A stretch of DNA of 64,000 bases, from assembly GCA_964569695.1 (NCBI GenBank), contig CAZMUA010000001.1, positions 62,001 to 126,000 of the forward strand, read 5' to 3'. Source of the stretch: UBA8106 sp964569695. GTDB lineage: Bacteria > Acidobacteriota > Vicinamibacteria > Vicinamibacterales > UBA823. Shown piece by piece: positions 1-7,483 of the stretch. The translations under genes were made by a program, and so were the position numbers. A model generated the notes under the pieces. The model did no database searches. It was not told where the DNA came from and saw nothing but the letters and a program-made list of their open reading frames with translations. Numbering within the stretch: the stretch's first letter is position 1; every line of letters starts with the position of its first letter.

Positions 1-933
1 GCTCATTGAAAATCCGTTTACGTACACTTCGTCTACATCGATTCCCTCTGGCTCTAGAAAAATCTGATGTCGTTCTTTCTTTGGAAAACGTACGATTTTA
101 TCTTCCAAAGAAGGACAATAGCGTGGGCCGATTCCTTGAATTTGGCCGTTAAATAGTGGGGATTTATTGAGATTTTGCCTTACTAATGAGTGAACTCGTT
201 CGTTCGTGTGGGCAAGGTAACAATCAATCTGATTGCCTTTTAAGCTATTGGTCATAAATGAAAAAGGCACTGGATCTTGATCACCGCGTTCGATCGAAAG
301 CTGAGTGAAGTCGATACTGGATCGGTGAACTCGTGGAGGCGTACCGGTTTTAAGTCGTCCCCACCGAAAGTTGAGCGCCTTTAGAGATTCAGCCAGTGCG
401 CGCGCTGGTGGCTCTCCGACGCGCCCTGCGGCGTGTTGCTCGGGACCTATGTGGATTACTCCATTTAGGAACGTGCCCGTTGTTACAACGAGCGCCTTGC
501 AATAGTAGCAAGCACCGGTAGACAAACTGACGCCGTTGATTTTGCTGTCCTTCACAAGAATCGAGTCGACTCGTCCCCTAATCCAACTAATTCCTTTTTC
601 GCGTTTCAGTGCATCTCTAACCCAGTTTGAATACCTGTGTTTGTCAGCCTGTGCACGAGGAGACCAGACAGCTGGCCCACGACTTCTATTAAGCAACTTA
701 AATTGGATTCCCGTCGCGTCAATCGCTTCGCCCATGAGTCCGCCCAAAGCATCGATTTCCCTCACTAGATGCCCCTTGGCGGTTCCGCCAATCGCCGGGT
801 TACAAGGCATATGCGCCACGCTACTTTCATCGAGCACACAGAGCCCAACAGTCTGGCCCATGCGGGCCGCCGCACGGGCGGCTTCGCATCCAGCGTGTCC
901 TGCACCAATGACGATAATGTCAAAGTCGGTCAT
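1..933 (-). CDS. mnmG: tRNA uridine-5-carboxymethylaminomethyl modification enzyme MnmG (partial, C-terminus outside window)
   Basis: FAD-dependent enzyme that works with MnmE to install the cmnm5 group on wobble U34 of tRNAs. The N-terminus starts at an ATG and immediately shows the Rossmann FAD motif IGAGHAGCEAA (about residues 7-17). At the window edge, near residues 295-310, the family signature EGIDVDEVYVNGFS can be read. About 311 codons are present, roughly half of the usual 620, so the C-terminal domain that contacts MnmE lies outside. It is 51 bp downstream of mnmE on the same strand, the standard pairing near bacterial origins. There is no frameshift in the visible part. Identification is firm; only the end is missing. 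Confidence 0.96.
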   Translation of the reverse strand, partial: MTDFDIIVIGAGHAGCEAARAAARMGQTVGLCVLDESSVAHMPCNPAIGGTAKGHLVREIDALGGLMGEAIDATGIQFKLLNRSRGPAVWSPRAQADKHRYSNWVRDALKREKGISWIRGRVDSILVKDSKINGVSLSTGACYYCKALVVTTGTFLNGVIHIGPEQHAAGRVGEPPARALAESLKALNFRWGRLKTGTPPRVHRSSIDFTQLSIERGDQDPVPFSFMTNSLKGNQIDCYLAHTNERVHSLVRQNLNKSPLFNGQIQGIGPRYCPSLEDKIVRFPKKERHQIFLEPEGIDVDEVYVNGFSMS

Positions 934-984
934 AGGTATATACACTCAAATTGGTGCCCCAGTGTAACGCCTATTGTACTGAGG

Positions 985-2358
985 CTACTTCCCGATGCAG
1001 AAATGTTGAAAGATGTGGTGGAGCAGGTCGTCGGGTGCGCGAGCACCCGTGATTTCCTCAAGAGCCGTTCTGGCCCCTCGCAGATCGGCAAGAATGAATT
1101 CCTCCGATACGCCTTCAGCAACAGATTGTGCGCCTTGGTTCAAAGACTTTAGTGCGAGCTTTAAAAGTTCAAGGTGGCGGACATTGGAAATCGAGCCTGA
1201 ATCGCGTTGTAATTCGTCACCGTCTAGGGCTTGGACCATCGCCGTGCGAAGCTCGTCCATTCCTACTTGTTTGCTCATTGAGGTCTCCACCACACCTCGC
1301 CCCTTCTCAGAATTTAAGCGGTCAGCCGGCCAAAACGAAGGTAGGTCAGTCTTGTTGAGCACAAAGAGTCGCCGACTGTTCGCAGTTTCTTGTAAGAGTG
1401 ATTCATCGGCTTGCTCAATTGGCCGTGATCGATCGAAAACCAGCACTAGTAAATCCGCGACCTCGCCAGCTTTTCGTGATCGCGCCATGCCTTCCACTTC
1501 AACCAAGTTGTCCGATGGGTGAATACCTGCGGTATCGACTAGACGCACTGGGATTCCACTAAGATCGATAGTTTCGGTTACAAGATCTCGAGTAGTGCCA
1601 GCTATTGTTGTCACGATCGCCCGATCTACTCCAATAAGTCGATTAAAAAGACTAGATTTTCCGGTATTCGGTTTCCCGAGAATCACCACCTGGCGACCCT
1701 CTCGAAGTACTCGGTTGCGGCTACCATCAGCTAGGAGTGCTTCGACACGCTCCGTAATAGACTGTATTTTAGCTGTCGTGGTCGAACGACTAACGAAGTG
1801 ATACCTCTCTTCAGGAAAGTCCAGCGAGGCTTCTAAACGAGAAACCAGATCAAAAAGGTCAGTGTCGAGTTCAGTGATGGCTGTCGTCAGTGTGCCTTCA
1901 AGCTGATCGAATGCGACGCGCGCTTGGGCCGGCGTGACCGCATCTACCAAATCCGCGACAGCCTCCGCTTGCACTAAGTCAAACCTGCCGCTTAGAAAAG
2001 CTCGAAGCGTAAATTCTCCTGGCTCCGCTAGGCGCGCGCCCGCATCGATGGCAGCGGTCACGATGCGCTCAAGAACAATTGGACTCCCGTGAGCACTAAA
2101 CTCGACGACGTCTTCCCCAGTGTAAGAAGCAGGAGATTTAAAATATGTCGCTAGCACCTGATCTATGGCCGAGTTATCTGAGTCGCGCGATTGAAACGCA
2201 CGTGCTAGCGTGGCATGGCGAACTTGTAGTGGCTTTTTTCGGTGGAGGAGCCAACAAGCAATTTCCAATGCTTGCAATCCACTTAAGCGAACAATGCCGA
2301 TGCCGCCATGCCCGATCGGCGTCGCAATGGCGACGATCGTGTCATCGGTGGAGTACAT
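985..2358 (-). CDS. mnmE: tRNA modification GTPase MnmE
   Basis: GTPase partner of MnmG in wobble-uridine modification. The 457 residues match the family length. An N-terminal folate-binding domain (about 1-120) is followed by a helical domain and an inserted G domain with G1 GKPNTGKSS (228-236), G3 DTAG (275-278) and G4 NKTD (335-338). The protein ends in FCIGK, the invariant C-terminal Cys motif used in the modification reaction. It is cotranscribed with mnmG downstream and with jag, 49 bp upstream. All catalytic motifs are intact, so it should be functional. Confidence 0.97.
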   Translation of the reverse strand: MYSTDDTIVAIATPIGHGGIGIVRLSGLQALEIACWLLHRKKPLQVRHATLARAFQSRDSDNSAIDQVLATYFKSPASYTGEDVVEFSAHGSPIVLERIVTAAIDAGARLAEPGEFTLRAFLSGRFDLVQAEAVADLVDAVTPAQARVAFDQLEGTLTTAITELDTDLFDLVSRLEASLDFPEERYHFVSRSTTTAKIQSITERVEALLADGSRNRVLREGRQVVILGKPNTGKSSLFNRLIGVDRAIVTTIAGTTRDLVTETIDLSGIPVRLVDTAGIHPSDNLVEVEGMARSRKAGEVADLLVLVFDRSRPIEQADESLLQETANSRRLFVLNKTDLPSFWPADRLNSEKGRGVVETSMSKQVGMDELRTAMVQALDGDELQRDSGSISNVRHLELLKLALKSLNQGAQSVAEGVSEEFILADLRGARTALEEITGARAPDDLLHHIFQHFCIGK

Positions 2359-2407
2359 ATTGAATCGTAGTCAGGTTTCGTTTCGACTAGATGCTCGGCT
2401 CTGGGTG

Positions 2408-2881
2408 TTAGCTTGCCGTTGATTTCACAGAAATTAAGACTGTTTTGAGTCGAGCATCGCCCTGGCTTTCAGACGACATTTCCGGGTCTTCGGCAACGGC
2501 TAAATGTACCATACGCCGGGCATAAGCATTTAGCGGTCCAATTTCCTGGGGCTGGCCGGTCTTTTTTGCTTGCTCGATCAAGAAGTTAATTGTTTGAAAC
2601 AATTCGGCGTCCTTGCTTGCTCGAAAATCTTGGTGGTCAACAACAATTCTGTGGTGTTCCGGTAGCTCTCTGCGGAACTTACTGTTAAGAATGTGTTGTA
2701 AGGCGTCGAGCGCTGCACCCTTGCGCTGTAGCAAAACTTCGCCGCCTGTGCCATCTAATCTGACCTGAACACAGTCGGGTTTCTCAGTGATTGCAACCGT
2801 TAGTTGTAATCCCATTGCCGAAAGCACATCTTGGACAAAGATCGCCATACGCGCTTCTAAATTATTGCTGGCTTCAGTCAT
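2408..2881 (-). CDS. jag: Jag/KhpB-type KH-R3H RNA-binding protein
   Basis: Small cytoplasmic RNA-binding protein of the SpoIIIJ-associated (Jag/KhpB) family, normally encoded next to yidC. At 157 residues it is the short form: a KH-like domain (about 15-75) then an R3H domain (about 85-150) with ARRMVH giving the R-x3-H signature. The N-terminal Jag-N domain found in Firmicutes is absent. Its ATG overlaps the yidC stop by four bases (ATGA), so translation is probably coupled. Known homologues bind many RNAs and affect cell elongation; the specific role here cannot be read from sequence. Confidence 0.9.
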   Translation of the reverse strand: MTEASNNLEARMAIFVQDVLSAMGLQLTVAITEKPDCVQVRLDGTGGEVLLQRKGAALDALQHILNSKFRRELPEHHRIVVDHQDFRASKDAELFQTINFLIEQAKKTGQPQEIGPLNAYARRMVHLAVAEDPEMSSESQGDARLKTVLISVKSTAS

Positions 2882-4611
2882 GACGAGTTTCGGGAACGCG
2901 ACCCCTTTTTCCCTCCACCGCGTTTCTTAATCAAACGTTCAGCAGGTGGCCGAACATTATGGACCGGTGGCGGGCCGATCACTCGATTGGTAATAATTTG
3001 CTGACCAACGCCCCATACGTTGCTCATAAGCCAGTAAAGGACGAGGCCACTTGGAGCCCAGAGAAACATAAATGTGAAGACGACCGGCATTACCATCATG
3101 ATTTTCTGCTGCATTGGATCTGCAGTTGAAGGCGTCATTTTCTGTTGGGCCACCATCGTCACGCCCATTAAAAGCGGCGTCACATACAGAGGATCGTGTT
3201 GAGAAAGATCTTGAATCCAAAGGATGAAAGGTGCGTCACGAATCTCTATGGCGACTGACAGCAATGAGTAAAAAGCGAAGAGAACTGGCATCGTTAGAAG
3301 CATTGGCAAACAACCACTTGCGGGGTTTACGCCCCGTTCCCGATACAGACTCATTAATTCCTGGTTCATCTTTTGCTTCCCAGGATCTGTCGCTTTTAGA
3401 TTCGAGTACCGGTCCTGAATGGCTTTCATTTCCGGTTGAATCTCCTGCATCTTTCGCATAGAAACAACGCTTTTATGCCGCAGTGGAAACATTAACGCGT
3501 TAATCATTATCGTGATGATAATGATTGACCATCCGTAGTTTCCAACAAACCCGTAGACCCATTTCAACGAACGGTGCAGAGGCACAACTAGCCACGAGAA
3601 TATTCCGAAGTGAACCGCTCGCACGAACTCGGAATTCACGTTGCCCAGAACATCAAAGTCTTTCGGCCCCACGTAGAATGTTGCCGCTGATGCCGTTGTC
3701 GGAAGCTGAATATCGTAAGCAACTAGGTTTCGTTCTGAGGCGGCGGTTGCGGCAAGCGGTTCGTAATGAACCTCTACGAGATCGTCATTAGGAATTACAG
3801 CGGAAATAAAATAGTGGTCATCGATACCCACAAAGTCAAAGGGTCCATCATAGTCGGCTTGTTCAAGAAGATCTGAACCATCAAGGCGGGACACTTCTCC
3901 TGCCTGGGAAAAGATTCCCTGTGGGCCTTGACGACGAAATGCTGAGCTTTCGCCATTATCTCCTCCTGCCAACCCGGCACCCCACTGCAGAATGACATCT
4001 TCTGGACCTTCAAGCGTCTCCACTTCTACCTCAAGATGCACAACAAACGGCTGGTCAGGATCAAAACGGAAAGTCTTGAACGCACGAAGCCCGGAGGTGT
4101 CCCGGTACTCAAACTCGAGTGACGCGATGCTATTAGTAACTAGTAATTCGGAACGACTCGGTCGAAATAATGCTTTTTGAAGAGTCGCCGTAAGCTCAGG
4201 CCGTGTTTCAAATAATAACGAAAAAGGTCGCACGCCCTCTAGCTCTTGCGGAATCAATTCCAGGGGTTCCTTTTGACCATCTCGGTGTCCTTTAAGGCGC
4301 CAGCTTGTTAGAACCGCTCCTTCGTTCGAAAATACCGCCCTGACAAATTCCGTCTCAACAATTACGTCCCTTGCAGTTTCGTCGGCCACAAGCGCTTCAG
4401 CGGCCGAAAGTTGCGCAGATTCGTTAATTGGAGCGGGTGGTGTCACGGGAGTTGTTGCCGCGCGCCCAATTGGCTGTTGAGCGACTTGGTCATCAGCGGA
4501 ACTCAAGGGTTCAATGGTTTGGTTACGCTCGGGAGAAGGCCCCAGAAGGCTCTGGTATATAAATAAGACCAGAAACGAAAGAAAGACGGCAAGTAAGACC
4601 CTTTTTTCCAT
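2878..4611 (-). CDS. yidC: Membrane protein insertase YidC
   Basis: Inner-membrane insertase/foldase acting alone or with SecYEG. It is the Gram-negative type at 577 residues: an N-terminal signal-anchor (about 5-25), a large periplasmic beta-domain (about 60-350), then the YidC/Oxa1 transmembrane core, with MPVLFAFYSLLSVAIEI inside it. The C-terminal tail is strongly basic (KKRGGGKKGSRSR), as in YidCs that contact ribosomes. It lies between yidD (5 bp away) and jag (4-bp overlap) in the rpmH-rnpA-yidD-yidC-jag operon. The periplasmic domain is evidence for a diderm host. Confidence 0.97.
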   Translation of the reverse strand: MEKRVLLAVFLSFLVLFIYQSLLGPSPERNQTIEPLSSADDQVAQQPIGRAATTPVTPPAPINESAQLSAAEALVADETARDVIVETEFVRAVFSNEGAVLTSWRLKGHRDGQKEPLELIPQELEGVRPFSLLFETRPELTATLQKALFRPSRSELLVTNSIASLEFEYRDTSGLRAFKTFRFDPDQPFVVHLEVEVETLEGPEDVILQWGAGLAGGDNGESSAFRRQGPQGIFSQAGEVSRLDGSDLLEQADYDGPFDFVGIDDHYFISAVIPNDDLVEVHYEPLAATAASERNLVAYDIQLPTTASAATFYVGPKDFDVLGNVNSEFVRAVHFGIFSWLVVPLHRSLKWVYGFVGNYGWSIIIITIMINALMFPLRHKSVVSMRKMQEIQPEMKAIQDRYSNLKATDPGKQKMNQELMSLYRERGVNPASGCLPMLLTMPVLFAFYSLLSVAIEIRDAPFILWIQDLSQHDPLYVTPLLMGVTMVAQQKMTPSTADPMQQKIMMVMPVVFTFMFLWAPSGLVLYWLMSNVWGVGQQIITNRVIGPPPVHNVRPPAERLIKKRGGGKKGSRSRNSS

Positions 4612-4616
4612 AAATG

Positions 4617-4877
4617 CTAGGTCTGCCGAGTGTGAGTTGCCTCAAACGTAGAAATTTTTGGTACCGGGTCGTACCCACTGCGACCAAAAGGCCTGCATTG
4701 CGCCATGCGACGTATAGTCAGCCAACCACCACGAATCGCGCCATGCGTGTCGACCGCTTCGGCTGCATAACTAGAACAGGACGGAGAAAAGCGACAGGAG
4801 CCAAGCAATAGAGGCGACAGGGTCAGCTTGTAGACACGAATGATGGCCAATAGGCCTTTTACAATTGCGCGATTCAT
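4617..4877 (-). CDS. yidD: Membrane protein insertion efficiency factor YidD
   Basis: Small 86-residue membrane-associated protein that supports YidC-dependent insertion. The family hallmark CRFSPSCSSYA is present in the middle, followed by the typical GGWLTIRRMAQCRPF segment. It sits 10 bp downstream of rnpA and 5 bp upstream of yidC, the conserved arrangement. An amphipathic N-terminal helix is visible (residues about 5-25). The molecular mechanism of the family is not settled. Confidence 0.95.
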   Translation of the reverse strand: MNRAIVKGLLAIIRVYKLTLSPLLLGSCRFSPSCSSYAAEAVDTHGAIRGGWLTIRRMAQCRPFGRSGYDPVPKISTFEATHTRQT

Positions 4878-4887
4878 GAGTGGGCAA

Positions 4888-5232
4888 TCAGCGGCACCGC
4901 TTCGCCGCTTTGTTTAGGACTGATTTGTAATCAACGATAAGAGTCGGTAGATCAATATCTGGCATTTCTCTGCGGGCTAATACAACCACGTCCAGGCCGA
5001 GCGAGATCTTGTTTTTTCTGAACAGTTCACGAACCAGTCGTTTTGCCCGATTACGTCGTGTGGCGTTACCTACTCGTCGTGATGCGACTATGCCCAAACG
5101 GTTAAAGGTTTGTTGATTGGGATGAACGAGCAGCGTCATGAATCGACCATGTGTCCGTACACCGAATTTTTGTATTTTCTTAAATTCAGGACGACGGGTA
5201 ATCCGCTCGGCTGGCCTCAACCGTTGAAGCAA
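4888..5232 (-). CDS. rnpA: Ribonuclease P protein component
   Basis: Protein subunit of RNase P, which assists the RNA subunit in cleaving tRNA 5' leaders. The 114 residues are basic and contain the RNR signature region (GNATRRNRAKRLVRELFR, about 55-72), preceded by the beta-strand LGIVASRRVG. I place the start at a TTG with GAGGT a short distance upstream, because no in-frame ATG gives a full N-terminus. It lies 68 bp downstream of rpmH and 10 bp upstream of yidD. The RNA subunit (rnpB) is not in the window. Confidence 0.95.
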   Translation of the reverse strand: MLQRLRPAERITRRPEFKKIQKFGVRTHGRFMTLLVHPNQQTFNRLGIVASRRVGNATRRNRAKRLVRELFRKNKISLGLDVVVLARREMPDIDLPTLIVDYKSVLNKAAKRCR

Positions 5233-5300
5233 TAAGTAACCTCATTCTGAAGTCAGGTTAATGAAACAACTTCGTTGTGAATTTCTAATTCTCTAGACTA

Positions 5301-5438
5301 TCAGGACGCGGCGAGGCGCTTCCTGCCCTTGGCACGACGGTTTTTCAAGATTCGGCGTCCTGCCTTCGTGCTCATCCGGACCAGAAATCCATGTGTGCGA
5401 CGACGGTGACGGCGGTTTGGTTGGAATGTGCGCTTCAT
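5301..5438 (-). CDS. rpmH: 50S ribosomal protein L34
   Basis: Forty-five-residue, very basic ribosomal protein translated by hand from the minus strand. It begins MKRTFQPNRRHRRR and ends KGRKRLAAS, the canonical L34 pattern. The stop TGA is followed directly by a second in-frame TAG. It is the first gene of the minus-strand operon reading away from oriC, with rnpA 68 bp downstream. An AAAGG sequence lies just before the ATG. The gene is easily missed because it is so short, but the match is unambiguous. Confidence 0.97.
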   Translation of the reverse strand: MKRTFQPNRRHRRRTHGFLVRMSTKAGRRILKNRRAKGRKRLAAS

Positions 5439-5485
5439 GGCCTTTATCTTTCAGTAACAGCTCGTCGTGCTAAGCGAAACCACTA

Positions 5486-5515
5486 ATGGTACCTAAGCTG
5501 GTTTAATGGTGTCAA
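5486..5515 (-). promoter_or_regulatory. Candidate sigma-70 promoter for rpmH-rnpA-yidD-yidC-jag
   Basis: On the minus strand a perfect -35 TTGACA (5515-5510) is followed after 18 bp by TACCAT (5491-5486), which matches the -10 consensus at four of six positions. The predicted start near 5479 leaves a leader of about 40 nt before rpmH. Seen in sequence; activity is inferred. Confidence 0.5.
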
Positions 5516-5654
5516 TGGCTTGTGAGCAGCTTTGTGGGTAAATATTGTTTATTGTGAATTGTTTCACTTGTTGGTCACTTGTGCAAACCTGTGTATTTTT
5601 GTATTTGAGCTTATTGTTTGAAGGTTGGGTTCTTGGTTAATTGTGTCTCGGCTG

Positions 5655-5684
5655 TTGCTGTGTTAAAGTCCTTTTTTCTATATA
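5655..5684 (+). promoter_or_regulatory. Possible dnaA promoter
   Basis: TTGCTG (5655-5660) and TATATA (5679-5684) are separated by 18 bp. This would start transcription just before the DnaA-box cluster at 5709-5740, so bound DnaA could repress its own gene. The match is moderate and other AT-rich hexamers occur nearby. Confidence 0.35.
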
Positions 5685-5708
5685 GTTTGTGGGGGGCCGC
5701 CCTTCAAG

Positions 5709-5740
5709 TTTTCCACAGTTGTGGAAAAATTTGTGGAAAA
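5709..5740. promoter_or_regulatory. DnaA-box cluster with an inverted pair
   Basis: TTTTCCACA (5709-5717) and TGTGGAAAA (5720-5728) form a head-to-head inverted repeat separated by GT, and a second direct TGTGGAAAA follows at 5732-5740. Each differs from the consensus TTATCCACA/TGTGGATAA by one base. The spacing of the last two is 12 bp start to start, roughly one helical turn, which favours cooperative DnaA binding. Confidence 0.65.
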
Positions 5741-5864
5741 AAATAAGGCTTTTTGGGCATCGTTTCTGGCGGCAGCGCCTCTCGTTTGGGTTGCGTGACC
5801 TGATGCTCTACCTAGAAAGACCCGGGCTCAACCCAAAAAGGTAAACCCAAGCGGGAAACTTGTA

Positions 5865-7202
5865 ATGAATGACAGTATTTGGGGTCAAATCCTCTCAAGA
5901 ATCGAAACAAAGATTAATCGACACAGTTTTTATACATGGTTTAAACCAACTGTTTTTGTTTCCGACGCCAAAGATACAGTCAATGTTCGCGTTCCCAATT
6001 CACTTTTTCGTGAGTGGCTTACAAAACACTATTCTGGTGTTGTTTCTGAGGCCCTTAAAGAGGTTGACCGCGCGGAGGCGTCTGTTGTTTTTACGGTTGG
6101 TGATGATGCTCCGAACAATATTGAACAAAACGTTCTAGTAGAACCCCCTGAAGAATCTTCGCGGGCCACCCCAAACAACACGCAGCCTGGTGGACTTAAT
6201 GCGCGATACTCTTTCAACACTTTTATTGTTGGCTCTTCTAATCAGTTCGCTCATGCCGCTTGTCGAGCTGTTGCAGAAGCCCCGTCACGTTCATATAACC
6301 CATTATTTATTTATGGTGGTGTGGGTTTAGGTAAAACACACCTAATGCACGCAATTGGTCAGTACGTTCTGCAACACAATCCTTCATGTGTGTTGACCTA
6401 TATTTCATCAGAGCGTTTCATGAACGAAATGATCAATGCAATTCGCCACGATGGTGTGTTGGATTTTCGCGAGCGTTATCGAAGCGTTGATGTTTTACTG
6501 GTTGATGACATCCAGTTTTTGGCGGGCAAGGAAGGCACGCAAACCGAGTTTTTTCATACATTTAACTCCCTATACGACCTACAAAAACAAATTGTTCTTA
6601 GTGGTGACTGCCCCCCTCGTGAAATTCCAGCTCTTGAAGAGCGCCTTCGATCAAGGTTTGAGTGGGGTTTAATCGCAGACATCCAGCCGCCGGATTTAGA
6701 AACAAAGGTTGCTATCCTTAAAAGGAAGGCCGAGGCAGAAGCCGTGCCCCTTCCCGACAATGTTGCGATGTATATTGCTGGAAAAATTAAGTCAAATATT
6801 AGAGAACTTGAGGGTTCTTTAATTCGATTGATTGCTTATGCTTCGCTTACTGGTCGGGAAATATCACTTCCTTTAGCACAAGACGTGCTAAAGAACGTCC
6901 TCGCTCAAGATGAACGGGCTGTTACTATTGAAGTGGTACAAAAATTTGTCTCTGACTACTATCAGCTCCAGCCTGGTGTTCTTAAGTCACGCAACAACTC
7001 GAAGTCGGTTTCTGGGCCGCGTCAGATTGCCATGTACTTGTGCAAGTCGCTTACAGGAGCCTCGCTTCCTGAAATTGGTAGAAGTTTTGGAGGGAAACAT
7101 CATTCCACAGTTATACACTCCATTAATAAGGTTCAAGAAAAGTGCAAAAAAGACAACGCTTTTGATGCGCTTATCAATAATTTTTTACAGTCGTTTAATT
7201 AG
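5865..7202 (+). CDS. dnaA: Chromosomal replication initiator DnaA
   Basis: AAA+ initiator that binds DnaA boxes and melts oriC. The 445 residues carry domain I (about 1-80), a short linker, the ATPase core with Walker A GGVGLGKTH (151-159) and Walker B VLLVDDIQF, and the C-terminal DNA-binding signature GKHHSTVIHSINKV (about 410-423). The start ATG follows a weak GGGAAA. The linker (domain II) is short, about 30 residues. Base composition is markedly AT-rich and T-rich on the sense strand compared with gyrA. It is flanked on both sides by DnaA-box-containing intergenic DNA. Confidence 0.98.
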   Translation: MNDSIWGQILSRIETKINRHSFYTWFKPTVFVSDAKDTVNVRVPNSLFREWLTKHYSGVVSEALKEVDRAEASVVFTVGDDAPNNIEQNVLVEPPEESSRATPNNTQPGGLNARYSFNTFIVGSSNQFAHAACRAVAEAPSRSYNPLFIYGGVGLGKTHLMHAIGQYVLQHNPSCVLTYISSERFMNEMINAIRHDGVLDFRERYRSVDVLLVDDIQFLAGKEGTQTEFFHTFNSLYDLQKQIVLSGDCPPREIPALEERLRSRFEWGLIADIQPPDLETKVAILKRKAEAEAVPLPDNVAMYIAGKIKSNIRELEGSLIRLIAYASLTGREISLPLAQDVLKNVLAQDERAVTIEVVQKFVSDYYQLQPGVLKSRNNSKSVSGPRQIAMYLCKSLTGASLPEIGRSFGGKHHSTVIHSINKVQEKCKKDNAFDALINNFLQSFN

Positions 7203-7260
7203 TTTTAACGGTTTTTCAACACTTCTCCCAAACAATAATTGCGCTTTTTTTGGTGTTTTT

Positions 7261-7269
7261 TTATCCACA
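7261..7269 (+). promoter_or_regulatory. Consensus DnaA box
   Basis: TTATCCACA matches the high-affinity DnaA box exactly. It is the only exact copy I found in the two intergenic parts of the origin, and lies 58 bp after the dnaA stop. Confidence 0.75.
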
Positions 7270-7308
7270 AAACCTCCAACGTAAACCCGCAGGTTTTTCT
7301 AGTTTCTT

Positions 7309-7331
7309 CAACAGTTTAAACTGTTGTTTTT
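7309..7331 (+). terminator. Putative intrinsic terminator of dnaA (18-bp palindrome plus T5)
   Basis: CAACAG-TTTAAA-CTGTTG (7309-7326) is perfectly self-complementary and can fold as a 6-bp stem with a TTTAAA loop, directly followed by five T (7327-7331). That is the form of a factor-independent terminator for dnaA. As double-stranded DNA it is also an 18-bp operator-like palindrome, so a protein-binding role cannot be excluded. Confidence 0.45.
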
Positions 7332-7377
7332 AAAGGTTTTATCTCGACAAAATAGTTTTTCAACAACTCCTTTTTAT

Positions 7378-7386
7378 TGTTATAAT
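7378..7386 (+). promoter_or_regulatory. Extended -10 promoter element for dnaN
   Basis: TGTTATAAT combines a perfect TATAAT (7381-7386) with the extended TGn motif. The region 17 bp upstream (TTTCAA) is a poor -35, consistent with an extended -10 promoter. The first T of TATAAT is about 100 bp before the dnaN start. Confidence 0.5.
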
Positions 7387-7483
7387 TTGTTACCTCTTAA
7401 TCTATTAAAGAAACAAAAGCTTTTCAGAACCCCCGCATGTTTCGCGTCGACGTGCTTACAAAAACAATGAGGTGGATAGCGAC

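Larger units (their letters stand above)
5440..5864. other. oriC, left part (rpmH-dnaA intergenic region)
   Basis: This 425-bp gene-free stretch separates the diverging rpmH and dnaA operons, the commonest position of a bacterial origin. It is visibly AT-rich between about 5530 and 5700. It contains TGTGGGTAA (5533-5541, one mismatch to TGTGGATAA) and a cluster of three TGTGGAAAA/TTTTCCACA elements at 5709-5740, also one mismatch each. The flanking genes diverge so that both are read codirectionally with forks leaving here. No ORF is supported inside. Origin function is inferred from position and boxes. Confidence 0.75.
7203..7483. other. oriC, right part (dnaA-dnaN intergenic region)
   Basis: A 281-bp AT-rich, gene-free interval. 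It holds a perfect DnaA box TTATCCACA (7261-7269), an 18-bp perfect palindrome followed by a T run (7309-7331), and an extended -10 element (7378-7386). Long T and A runs make it a credible unwinding region. Together with the left part it gives a bipartite origin with dnaA in the middle, as known in several phyla. Confidence 0.6.
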
